NCBI GenBank assembly: GCA_020633435.1
Contig: JACKDP010000002.1
Span: 758,001 to 822,000 of the forward strand
DNA: 64,000 nucleotides
From: Myxococcales bacterium
GTDB lineage: Bacteria > Myxococcota_A > Bradymonadia > UBA7976 > UBA1532
Reading direction: 5' to 3'
Position 1 is the first letter of the stretch. Every line of letters starts with the position of its first letter. Below, one piece after another: positions 32,555 through 48,159 of the stretch. The notes beneath the pieces were generated by a model, which did no database searches, was not told the DNA's origin, and saw nothing but the letters and a program-made list of their open reading frames with translations. Position numbers and translations under genes: made by a program.

Positions 32555-33925
32555 GTGAACGCTCCGCCTGACGCCCTCGGGGACGACGGCCCGCCGCTCG
32601 ACGGGGTGGAAGAGACCACCCTGGAGCCGGGCACGTACGCCGGCGCCTACGTCATCGAAGGCTGCATCGGGGTCGGTGTGTTCGGCACGGTCTATCGCGC
32701 CCGCCACGCGGTCATCAGCGCGCCCGCCGCCGTGAAGGTCCTCAAGGCGCGCTACGCCCGCGATCCGAAGATGATCAACCGGTTCATCGACGAGGCGCGC
32801 GCGGCCAGCCGGGCCAGCCACCCGAGCATCATCGATGTGTTCGAGTTTGGTCGCCTGCCTGACGGCCGGCGCTTCATCGTGATGGAGCTGCTCGAGGGCG
32901 AGGGGCTGGACGTGCTGCTGGCCCGGGAGGGGGCGCTGGACCTGCCCCGGACCATCGATTTGCTGGCTCCCATCGCGGCGGCGCTGGCGGCGGCCCACGC
33001 CGCGGGCGTGACCCACCGCGACGTGAAGCCGGCCAACATCTTCGTGTGTCGCGCCGGCCCGCCGAAGCTCGTGGACTTCGGCGTGGCCAAGCTGCTCGAC
33101 GAGCGCGCCTCGGTGGAGGCCACCGCGGACGGGCTGAGCATCGGCACGCCGGCCTATATGTCGCCCGAGCAGTGCCTGGGCGAGCGGGCCACCCCGGCCT
33201 GCGATGTGTACGCCCTGGGCGTCGTGGCCTGGCAGATGCTGGCCGGGCGGCTGCCGTTCGACGCCGCCGCCGTCGTCGAGGTGATGAGCGCCCACATCGG
33301 CGCGGCGCCGCCCCGGCTCGACCGCGTCCAGCCGACGCTGAGCGCCGCCGTGGGCCGCGCCGTCGGGGCGATGCTCGCCAAGGATCCCGCCGAGCGCCCC
33401 GGGCCCGTGGCCGCCATCGAGGCGCTGGCCGCCTGCGCCCAGGGGCGCCCGCCCGCGGGGCGCTGGCTCGTCGCGGCCCTCGCGGCGGCCGTGGCCGCTG
33501 GCGGCGTCGCGGCCCTCACGCTGCGGGAGGAGCCGGCAAAACCCGAGCCGATTCGGGTGGTTGCACCGCAGGCCCCGCGCACCGCCGCGCCCCCGCCCCC
33601 GACGGCGCCCGCAACGACGGCCCCGCCGACCGCCCCGCCCGTGGCGGCGCCGACGAGCCGCGGCTTCACCCTGACGGACCTGCCCGCCGGCGCCGAGATC
33701 CGCCGCGGCGACGAGGCCCTGACGCTGGACGAGGGCGGGGTGCTCTGGCTCCCCACGGCGGGCCTGCCGGCCGAGATCGAGGTCTCCGCCCCTGGGCACC
33801 TGCCGCGCACGCTGAGCCTGACGGCCGATCAGGAGACGCTGAGCGGCCGCCTGGAGCCCGAGCCCCCGCCGGCGCGCGCCCGGGGGCCCCGGCGCGCCGA
33901 TCCCCACGGCATCGATCCCTGGTAG
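32555..33925 (+). CDS. Membrane Ser/Thr protein kinase
   Basis: This encodes 456 residues from GTG 32555. The kinase domain (about 30-295) has the Gly loop IGVGVFGTVYRARH, AAVKVLK (ATP-binding Lys), VTHRDVKPANIF (catalytic loop, HRD), LVDFGVAKL (DFG) and GTPAYMSPEQ (activation segment), so it should be active. One membrane helix follows (about 305-325, VAALAAAVAAGGVAAL), then a Pro/Thr/Ala-rich stalk and a small PEGA-like beta domain (FTLTDLPAGAEIRRGDEALT). The kinase is cytoplasmic and the C-terminal part extracytoplasmic. It ends seven bases from the convergent kinase gene at 33933. Its substrates are unknown; the nearby sigma factor is one candidate. Confidence 0.92.
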   Translation: MNAPPDALGDDGPPLDGVEETTLEPGTYAGAYVIEGCIGVGVFGTVYRARHAVISAPAAVKVLKARYARDPKMINRFIDEARAASRASHPSIIDVFEFGRLPDGRRFIVMELLEGEGLDVLLAREGALDLPRTIDLLAPIAAALAAAHAAGVTHRDVKPANIFVCRAGPPKLVDFGVAKLLDERASVEATADGLSIGTPAYMSPEQCLGERATPACDVYALGVVAWQMLAGRLPFDAAAVVEVMSAHIGAAPPRLDRVQPTLSAAVGRAVGAMLAKDPAERPGPVAAIEALAACAQGRPPAGRWLVAALAAAVAAGGVAALTLREEPAKPEPIRVVAPQAPRTAAPPPPTAPATTAPPTAPPVAAPTSRGFTLTDLPAGAEIRRGDEALTLDEGGVLWLPTAGLPAEIEVSAPGHLPRTLSLTADQETLSGRLEPEPPPARARGPRRADPHGIDPW

Positions 33926-33932
33926 GGCCCGC

Positions 33933-35038
<1,106 letters not shown>

Positions 35039-35042
<4 letters not shown>

Positions 35043-35608
35043 GGCGCGAGGGCGCGGCGCAGCCAGGCCTTGGCGAGCGTCCACTCCGCTTCGATGGTCC
35101 GCCGGGAGAGGCCCAGGCTCTCGGCCACCTCCTCCACCGACATACCGCCGAAGAACCGCATGACGATGATGCGCGCCTGGCGCGGGTTGAGGACGGCCAG
35201 CTCCTCCAGCACGTCCTCCAGCGCCAGGACGTCGGCGTCGTGGGTGACGGAGAGGCCCAGCCCCACCTCCAGCGACACCCGGCTCTGGTCCCCGCCCCGC
35301 TTCTGGCGGGCGCGGCGGCGGGCGTGGTCGACGAGCACGCGCCGCATGACGTTGGAGCAGACGGCGAGGAAGTGCGTGCGGCTCTGCCACTCCGGCATCT
35401 CGCTGCCCACCAGCCGCATGTACGCCTCGTGCACCAGGGCCGTGGGCTGGAGCGTGTGGGCCGGGCTCTCCCGCCGCATGATCGCCATGGCGCGGTCGTG
35501 GAGCTGCTCGTAGAGGAACGGCAGGATCTCGGCCTCCGCCTGTGCGTCGCCGTCGCGCGCGGCCAGCAGCAGGGAGGTCAGGGCCTCGGGGTCGTACATG
35601 TCGCCCAT
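35039..35608 (-). CDS. ECF43-like sigma factor (TIGR02999-type)
   Basis: This encodes 189 residues from ATG 35608, with GGAG 11 bases upstream; a start at 35668 is possible but less likely. Region 2 contains HTLQPTALVHEAYMRL (51-66) and FLAVCSNVMRRVLVDHARRR; region 4 is LNPRQARIIVMRFFGGMSVEEVAESLGLSRRTIEAEW. Where most ECF factors carry acidic residues (as AED in the copper sigma factor of this window), this one has Pro-Thr-Ala with Thr56. In the ECF43 group a Thr in this region is phosphorylated by a partner kinase to allow RNA polymerase binding. The kinase gene overlaps the stop by four bases. Confidence 0.9.
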
Positions 35609-35791
35609 GATGCCGAAATCTCCGGGCGCGCGCGAGTCGGCGCGCAGGCGACGAAAACGACCTCGCAACCACCTGAAATCAAGACGTTTTCAAGAAACGG
35701 CACGCTGACGTGCGCCTTCGGCTGCGGGTTCCCGGGCGGCAGGGCGCATCCCCTGCGAAGGCCCAGGGTGGGCCATGCGCAAGGAGCGACC

Positions 35792-36582
35792 ATGCGGAGC
35801 GACCCCCTCAACTCGACCTGGCACCGGCTGGCCTGCGTGCTCGTGGCTGGTCTCCTGTTTGTCGGCTGTGACGACGGCGGTGGCGGCGGGGGTGCGGGCG
35901 GCGCGGGCGGCGCTGGGGCGTGGGCGGGGCGCCCGATGGCGGCGGCGCCGACGCGGCGGGTGGCCAGGGCGGCATGGGCGGCATGGGCTGCGTGCCCGGG
36001 ACGGCCACCTGCCCCTGCGCGTCAGACGGCACCTGCGCCGCCGGGCTGGCCTGCGAGCTGGGCTTCTGCGTGCCCGACGACACCCCGCCCACCTGCGAGC
36101 CGGGCACCGAGAGCTGCCCCTGCGCGGGCGGCATGTGCGGCCCCGGCCTGAGCTGCACGGCCGACGTCTGCGTGCCCACGGGCTGCACCCCGGGGACGGC
36201 GCGCTGCGCCTGCGACGAAGGCCGCTGCGACGACGGCCTCGCCTGCCAGGAGGGCGTCTGCGGCCTGGCCGATCCGCCCCCCCAGGACAGCCTGCGGGTG
36301 GGCGGCGGCGATCTGCGCGGCTGCGACGTGCTCTTCCGCGAGGGCGCGGTGGCCGTCGCCCGGGTGCAGTTCGCCGATGGCCTCGTCGGGGAGTGGCTGC
36401 GCCGCGATGGCCGGGTGGCCCTGGCCTTCGTGGGCTCCGGGGGCGCCGCCATCACCAACGTGGGGGCCGTCGTGCTGGCCAACGAGCGCGTGGCCACCGC
36501 CGCCGATCTGGCGCCGCTGGAGACGCGCTGCTTCGACGCCAGCGGGCGCCCGGTGGCCGGCGCGACGCTCACGTTCGAGTGA
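35792..36582 (+). CDS. Lipoprotein with three six-Cys repeats, apparent frameshift in the linker
   Basis: ATG 35792 (AAGGAG upstream) begins a lipoprotein signal with lipobox FVGC and a Gly/Ala linker, but this frame then degenerates. The continuation lies in another frame from about 35917 (GGAPDGGGADAAGG, then the Cys-rich part to stop 36582). One added G in the run at 35915-35918 would join them. The Cys-rich part has three units of CxPGTxxCxC...GLxCxxGxC, followed by a 90-residue beta-rich domain (DSLRVGGGDLRGCDVLF to VAGATLTFE). It may be a base-call error, a young pseudogene or, less likely, programmed slippage. The repeat also occurs in the next two large lipoproteins. Function is unknown. 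Confidence 0.65.
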
Positions 36583-36669
36583 GGCCCGACGAAAACCTCA
36601 TGAATTCAGGACTCTAGCCGAGATTTTTCTTCGACCTGGCAGACGCCCCCCACCCAGGAGGAGCCCACC

Positions 36670-43218
<6,549 letters not shown>

Positions 43219-43227
43219 GTTCTCCCT

Positions 43228-43265
43228 GGCCCGGGCGGGCCCCCTTCCCTCCGCCCGTCCGGGCC
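43228..43265 (+). terminator. Hairpin after the giant lipoprotein gene
   Basis: Arms 43228-43239 and 43254-43265 (12 bases, one mismatch) form a GC-rich stem ten bases after the stop. The sequence that follows is C-rich with few T, so termination strength is uncertain. Confidence 0.4.
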
Positions 43266-43363
43266 CCCTTCTCCCCCCTTGCGCTTTTCCCTGCGGGTTG
43301 CCGGACCACCTGACGCATCCCCCCTCGAGCCCTCCCGGGCAACGCTTCCCACGGAGACACGAC

Positions 43364-46300
43364 ATGGACATGAAGCGGCTGATGCTGGCCTGGCTCGTCC
43401 TCGCGGTCGGGTGTGACGACGGTGGCGGGGGCGGCGGCGCTCCCCCCGCCGACGCCGCCCCGACCATGGACGCCCGCCTCACCCCCGACGCGGCCTCCGA
43501 CGCGGCCGTCGCGGATCGCGGCGCCCCCGACATGCGGCGCGACCCCGATCCCGACGCCGCCCCGCCGGACGCGGCGCCGCCCCCCGTGGACGCCGCCCTG
43601 CCCCCGCCGGACGCGGGCTGCACTCAGGGCACCGAGGGCTGCGCCTGCGGCCTCAACGACTTCTGCAACCTGGGCCTCGTGTGCACCGCCGGCCGCTGCG
43701 AGGCGCCCTGCCCGGCGGGCACCGCGGGCTGCCCCTGCGACGCGGGCGCCTGTGACGACGGCCTGTTCTGCGACGCCGCCGGCCCGGGCTGCCGCGCCCC
43801 CGTCGACTGCGACGAGGTGGCCTGCGTGGAGCACCAGCTCTGCGAGGTGAGCCCCGAGGACGGCCCCGCCTGCCAGGAGGCCTGCGAGGAGGGCTTCGTC
43901 TGGCAGGCCGATCCGGCCGAGTGCGTGCCCGTCGTGCCCGTGGGCTGCGGCGATCTGGCGTGCGGCGACCAGGGCCGCGTCTGCGTCGACGACGGCGCCG
44001 GCGCCCGCTGCGGCGACTGCGCGGCGGGCCTCATCGAGGTGGCCGGCGCCTGCCGCGCCCCCGTCGCCTGCGCCGAGCTGGCCTGCGACGCCCAGCAGCG
44101 CGCCTGCGACGCGCCCGCCGGCCAGGACGCCGCCTGCGGCGCCTGCCTGCCGGGCTTCATGGAGGTGGGCGGGGCCTGCGTGGCGCCTGGCTGCGAGGTG
44201 CTCGACTGCGGCGCCCAGCACCGCGCCTGCGTGGCCGGCGAGGCCCTCTGCGGCGCCTGCCTGGCGGGCTTCATGGAGATGGGCGGCGCCTGCGTGCCCG
44301 AGCCCGAGGGCTGCGTCGTCCTCGACTGCGGCGCCCAGCACCGCCAGTGCGTCGACGGCCCCGAGCCCGCGTGCGGCGGCTGCCTGGCCGGGTTCGTGGA
44401 GGAGGCCGGCGCCTGCGTGGTGGCCCCCCAGGCCAACTGCGGCGCCGGCGCGCCGGGCTCCATCCTGGCCGACTGCCAGGATCAGGGCCGCGTGTGCGTG
44501 GCAGACGCCGTGGGCGCGCGCTGCGCCGGCTGCCAGGAGGGCCTCGTCCTCTCCCCCGAGGACACCTGCGTGCCCCCGGTGACCTGCGACGACCTCGACT
44601 GCGAGGCCCGCGGCCGGACCTGCGCCGGCGCGCCCTTCGCGGCCTGCGGTGACTGCGTGGCCGGCACCCGCCCCGAGAACCCCGACGACCCGGCGAGCGC
44701 ATGCGTCCCGCCCCTGACCTGCGCTGACATCGCCTGTGAAGACGGGGAGTTCTGCGTGGAGGGCGTGGGCGTGGACGCGCTGTGCAGCCCCTCGCCGTGC
44801 GAGGACGGCGAGGCCTTCCGGGCCGACCGCAACGTCTGCGTGCAGTGCGGCCTGCTCTGCGGCGAGGAGGGCGAGACCGGGCGCGTGTGGCCCTTCACCC
44901 AGGCGTTCAGCGACGACTGCGTCTGCGAGACGGAGAGCGGCTACTACGCCGACGTGGCGGGCGCCATCCGGGCCCTGCCCTGCGACGCGGACGGCGATGG
45001 CTGGGTGCGCCTGAGCGCCCGGGCCAGCATCGAGTCCGCCGACGAGACCATCCGCGACAACGCGCGCTGCCAGCTCCGCCAGATCACGGCGGTGGCCCTG
45101 GAGAACGAGATCGGCCAGCGCTATGTGCTGCGCAGCTGCGAGGAGGGCTTCGTGAAGCCGGACGCGCCGCTCTGCGGGGCGCTGCCCATCGGCCTCTACG
45201 AGAGCGTGCGCAACGACGACGCCGTCGAGCTGGCCCGGGATCGGGACGTGCCGGCCTACGTCGCCGGCGGCGTGGGCCGCACCCTGCGCCCGGCCGAGCT
45301 CAACAGCCTCACCAAGGCCTGCGTGAGCGCCCGCGGCGACCACAACAGCAACGGCCTGGCCGACGTGGGCGAGCACCAGGACGTCGATCCGCCCGCCGAT
45401 CTGGATCCGGCCCTGCGGCCGTTCCTGGGCCTGAGCTACTTCATCGAGCTGCACCGCGGCTTCTACGAGGCCGGCGCCGACGGCAGCCCCTTCGGCACCT
45501 ACGTCATCTCCGAGCGCTCCCGCTGCTCGGCGTCGTTCCCGCTGGGCTACGCGGCCGACGAGGGCGGCTGGTGGCGCAGCTGCATGCGCAACCGCGACGC
45601 CGGCTTCGACGACGATCCGAGCGTCTTCACCCCGGTGGGCTACGACTTCGCCCAGTACGCCTGCGACGCCGCCTCGGGCTCCTGCCCGACGCCCCCGCCC
45701 GTCACCGGGGACGGCCCGGCGGACGAGGTGACGCCCCACGACCAGTGCGCCCTGCCGACCCCGGACGACGGCATCTGGCGCGGCATGAGCCACCACAGCC
45801 AGTTCCGCTGCGTCATCCTGACCAACGAGGCCGATCTGACGTCGCCGCGCAGCCTGGCCCCCCAGGAGATCACCGCCGCGGCCATCTACAACGGCGTGCA
45901 GGGCACCCGCACCTGGCAGTTCAACACCTGCGGCGTGGCCTGCCCGGCCGGCGACGCGGGCTGCGCGGCCGACTGCGACGACGACGGCTGCGCCGCCAGC
46001 AGCGTGACGCCCGGCGGCCTCATCAACCCGTCGAGCCCCGTGCTGACCTGCGCGCCCACCCTGCAGAACGACGCCGACGGGGCCTTCGCGGCCGGCGCCG
46101 TGGGCTTCGTGGCGTCGCGCTACATCGACGCCGAGGGCGCCTATGTGCGCGGCTGCATCAACGAGTGGGCGCCCGGCTCGGCCGAGGGCCCCTGGAAGGG
46201 CATGTGCCCCGGCTACGACGTGAACCCCGACGGGGTGGTGGGCGACGCCAACCCGGGCAACTTCGGCCGCCTCCTGTGCGGGTGCGGCTTCGCCTACGGC

Positions 46301-46669
46301 GGGGCGGAGTGCGACCTGGGCTGCCCCAGCCTGGGCGTGGACACCGACGGCGACCGCGTGCTCGACGCCGACGTCGGCGGCCTGCACTACGGCGGCGACG
46401 TGCAGAACCCCTTGTGCGACGCCGGGTACTGCCCCAACGACCCCGCCTCCGAGGACGGCGGCCGCAAGGGCTTCTGGATGTGCGGCGCCTTCTCGGTGAC
46501 GAGCCCGGAGGGCACCGACGAGGACGACCCGCACGCCCTGGTGGGCGATGGCTTCCGGCTCCGCGGCGGGGTGATGCCCCACGGCTTCACGGGCCGAAGC
46601 TGCGAGGGCGATGACTGCGCGGCGGGCTGGCAGGTCCGCCCGGCGAACCTGAGCGATCTGGATCCCTGA
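43364..46669 (+). CDS. Cys-rich surface lipoprotein, 1101 residues
   Basis: Translation from ATG 43364 (GGAG seven bases upstream) gives lipobox LAVGC and a long Asp/Ala/Pro linker to about residue 85. Two six-Cys repeats of the same kind as in the preceding gene (CTQGTEGCAC, CPAGTAGCPC) are followed by at least seven EGF-like modules with the recurring pattern C-x-x-L-x-C-[GD]-x-Q-x-R-x-C ... C-G-x-C-x-x-G-[FL]-x-E (about 145-480). The C-terminal half (about 490-1101) is a large Cys-containing domain with Asp-rich loops (DADGDGW, DTDGDRVLDADVGG) and no recognised family. It is separated from its neighbours by hairpins but stands in the same run of exported proteins. Confidence 0.83.
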   Translation: MDMKRLMLAWLVLAVGCDDGGGGGGAPPADAAPTMDARLTPDAASDAAVADRGAPDMRRDPDPDAAPPDAAPPPVDAALPPPDAGCTQGTEGCACGLNDFCNLGLVCTAGRCEAPCPAGTAGCPCDAGACDDGLFCDAAGPGCRAPVDCDEVACVEHQLCEVSPEDGPACQEACEEGFVWQADPAECVPVVPVGCGDLACGDQGRVCVDDGAGARCGDCAAGLIEVAGACRAPVACAELACDAQQRACDAPAGQDAACGACLPGFMEVGGACVAPGCEVLDCGAQHRACVAGEALCGACLAGFMEMGGACVPEPEGCVVLDCGAQHRQCVDGPEPACGGCLAGFVEEAGACVVAPQANCGAGAPGSILADCQDQGRVCVADAVGARCAGCQEGLVLSPEDTCVPPVTCDDLDCEARGRTCAGAPFAACGDCVAGTRPENPDDPASACVPPLTCADIACEDGEFCVEGVGVDALCSPSPCEDGEAFRADRNVCVQCGLLCGEEGETGRVWPFTQAFSDDCVCETESGYYADVAGAIRALPCDADGDGWVRLSARASIESADETIRDNARCQLRQITAVALENEIGQRYVLRSCEEGFVKPDAPLCGALPIGLYESVRNDDAVELARDRDVPAYVAGGVGRTLRPAELNSLTKACVSARGDHNSNGLADVGEHQDVDPPADLDPALRPFLGLSYFIELHRGFYEAGADGSPFGTYVISERSRCSASFPLGYAADEGGWWRSCMRNRDAGFDDDPSVFTPVGYDFAQYACDAASGSCPTPPPVTGDGPADEVTPHDQCALPTPDDGIWRGMSHHSQFRCVILTNEADLTSPRSLAPQEITAAAIYNGVQGTRTWQFNTCGVACPAGDAGCAADCDDDGCAASSVTPGGLINPSSPVLTCAPTLQNDADGAFAAGAVGFVASRYIDAEGAYVRGCINEWAPGSAEGPWKGMCPGYDVNPDGVVGDANPGNFGRLLCGCGFAYGGAECDLGCPSLGVDTDGDRVLDADVGGLHYGGDVQNPLCDAGYCPNDPASEDGGRKGFWMCGAFSVTSPEGTDEDDPHALVGDGFRLRGGVMPHGFTGRSCEGDDCAAGWQVRPANLSDLDP

Positions 46670-46680
46670 GACCAGTCCGG

Positions 46681-46698
46681 CCGGCGCGCGAGCGCCGG
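46681..46698 (+). terminator. Hairpin after the 1101-residue lipoprotein gene
   Basis: CCGGCGC-GCGA-GCGCCGG is a perfect 7-bp stem closed by a GNRA-type loop, 12 bases after the stop. No T-run follows. Confidence 0.4.
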
Positions 46699-46703
46699 GA
46701 TTC

Positions 46704-46715
46704 GGTGAATTCACC
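46704..46715. promoter_or_regulatory. 12-bp palindrome before the beta-repeat protein gene
   Basis: GGTGAATTCACC is a perfect palindrome 30 bases before ATG 46745. It could be an operator; no second copy was noticed nearby, so it may be chance. Confidence 0.3.
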
Positions 46716-46744
46716 CGGGCTGTGGCCCTGGAAGGAGACTCGAC

Positions 46745-47989
46745 ATGAAGCGCCTTTGCCTGTTCACGTTGCTCTGGGCCACGAGCCCCGCGCTGGCCAA
46801 CAACGACGGCGACAACGCCACCGAGAACATCGCCCGCGTCGTGCCCTACGACGGCGTGCTCGACCTGGACGGGGCGAGCTTCAACGGGCCGGTGGACATG
46901 ATCTTCACCCTGTACGACGCCGCCGACGGCGGGGCGGTCGTGTGGAGCGAGACCTGGAGCACCGAGGAGGCCCGCGCCGTCCAGGTGACCGCCGGACGTT
47001 TCTCTGTGAACCTGGGTACTTACGAGGACATCGAGGTCGTCATCGCCGACGCCGGCCAGGTCTACCTGGGCCTCGAGGTCAAGCGCCCCGAGGCCGCCGA
47101 CTACACCACGCTGGCGGGTCGGCAGCGCCTCAACCCGGTGCCCTACGCCCTGTGGGGGGCGCGGGCGTCGAACCTGGCCGTGGCCGGCGAGCTCACCGTG
47201 GGCGGCGACGCGGTCCTCGGCCAGAACCTGTCGGTCGCCGGCGCCGTCAGCATCAACGGCGCGACCACCATCGACAACAACGTCAACGGCGCCCGCTTCC
47301 TGGTGAAGGACAACGACACCGGCAACTACATCCGCCTGGCCTCGCACTTCGATGGCTACCTGCAGATGGGGGCCAACGGCTCCTTCGGCGGCGGCCTGCG
47401 GCTGCAGATGCCCTTCCGCGCCGTGCAGGCCGTCACGCTGGAGAGCACGCTCTCCGTCTCCGGCGCGACGACCATGGCCGGGAACCTCAACCTCACCAGC
47501 AACCGGCTGCTCATGAACGATGGCAACGGCAACATCAACGCCCTCGCCTGGACCAACAACCAGCTCCGGCTGGGCACGGCCAACCGCTTCGGCAACGGCG
47601 TCTACATCCCCACGGCCCTGGAGGTCGACGGCGCCGTCTCCCTGGACAGCAGCGTGGCCATCGGCGACGACGCGGCCATCCGCGGCGACGTGGCCATCGG
47701 CGGCGGCCTCGCCGTGGACGGCGCCATCGAGACGGACACCGCGATGACCTTCACCGTCGGCAACCGCAGCCGGACGTTCCGGGGCATCACGTACAGCACC
47801 GAGGTCTCCCAGAGCGGCAGCGGGAACCGTCTCCTCGACGTCGACACCACCAACACCGTCTGCTTCCTGACCCACGTCGGCGGCGTCGAGAACGGCCAGA
47901 GCTGCACGATCTCCGACGTCGCCGGCGTTGGCTGGGTCCTCATCTCCGACGACGGCGTCTGCCGCTCCCGGTGCATCTCCTGGGACTGA
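46745..47989 (+). CDS. Secreted beta-repeat (fibre-like) protein
   Basis: This encodes 414 residues from ATG 46745 (GGAAGGAG upstream) with signal LFTLLWATSPALA. Residues about 25-140 form the exported domain with YDGVLDLDGASFNGPVDMIFTLYD, GRFSVNLG, YLGLEV and RQRLNPVPYALWGARA, seen at the N-terminus of many tail-fibre-like proteins. Short repeats of the kind 'L-x-V-x-G-x-[AV]-x-[LI]' follow (AGELTVGGDAVLGQNLSVAGAVSING; DSSVAIGDDAAIRGDVAIGGGLAVDG), which suggest a beta-helix stalk. The C-terminus has paired cysteines (DDGVCRSRCISWD). A partial copy of this end lies just downstream at 48042-48113. The role could be a surface fibre or scaffold. Confidence 0.8.
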   Translation: MKRLCLFTLLWATSPALANNDGDNATENIARVVPYDGVLDLDGASFNGPVDMIFTLYDAADGGAVVWSETWSTEEARAVQVTAGRFSVNLGTYEDIEVVIADAGQVYLGLEVKRPEAADYTTLAGRQRLNPVPYALWGARASNLAVAGELTVGGDAVLGQNLSVAGAVSINGATTIDNNVNGARFLVKDNDTGNYIRLASHFDGYLQMGANGSFGGGLRLQMPFRAVQAVTLESTLSVSGATTMAGNLNLTSNRLLMNDGNGNINALAWTNNQLRLGTANRFGNGVYIPTALEVDGAVSLDSSVAIGDDAAIRGDVAIGGGLAVDGAIETDTAMTFTVGNRSRTFRGITYSTEVSQSGSGNRLLDVDTTNTVCFLTHVGGVENGQSCTISDVAGVGWVLISDDGVCRSRCISWD

Positions 47990-48041
47990 TCCGTCGGCGC
48001 AGCGCCCCGCGCGCACCACGCCTGCCGGGCACGCCCCGGGC

Positions 48042-48113
48042 TGCGCCCGCGACCTGGTCGGCCCTGACGGGGTGCTGGTGGGCGATGACGCCGTGTGCTA
48101 CGCCCGCTGCATC
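48042..48113 (+). pseudogene. Vestigial copy of the beta-repeat protein C-terminus
   Basis: Read in one frame this gives CARDLVGPDGVLVGDDAVCYARCI, which follows the end of the upstream protein (CTISDVAGVGWVLISDDGVCRSRCI) with matching cysteines, DD and RCI. It has no start or ribosome site and lies in the gap before the FG-GAP gene. It looks like the remnant of a tandem duplicate. Confidence 0.45.
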
Positions 48114-48159
48114 GGGAGGGTGACCGCCTGCGGCGCCGGACGCCGCGCGTGGAGGTGTG

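Noticed and set aside
35609..35700. Inverted GAAAACG ... CGTTTTC near the ECF43-like sigma gene as a Fur box
   Set aside because: The arms are about 30 bases apart, too far for a Fur dyad, and no iron gene is adjacent.
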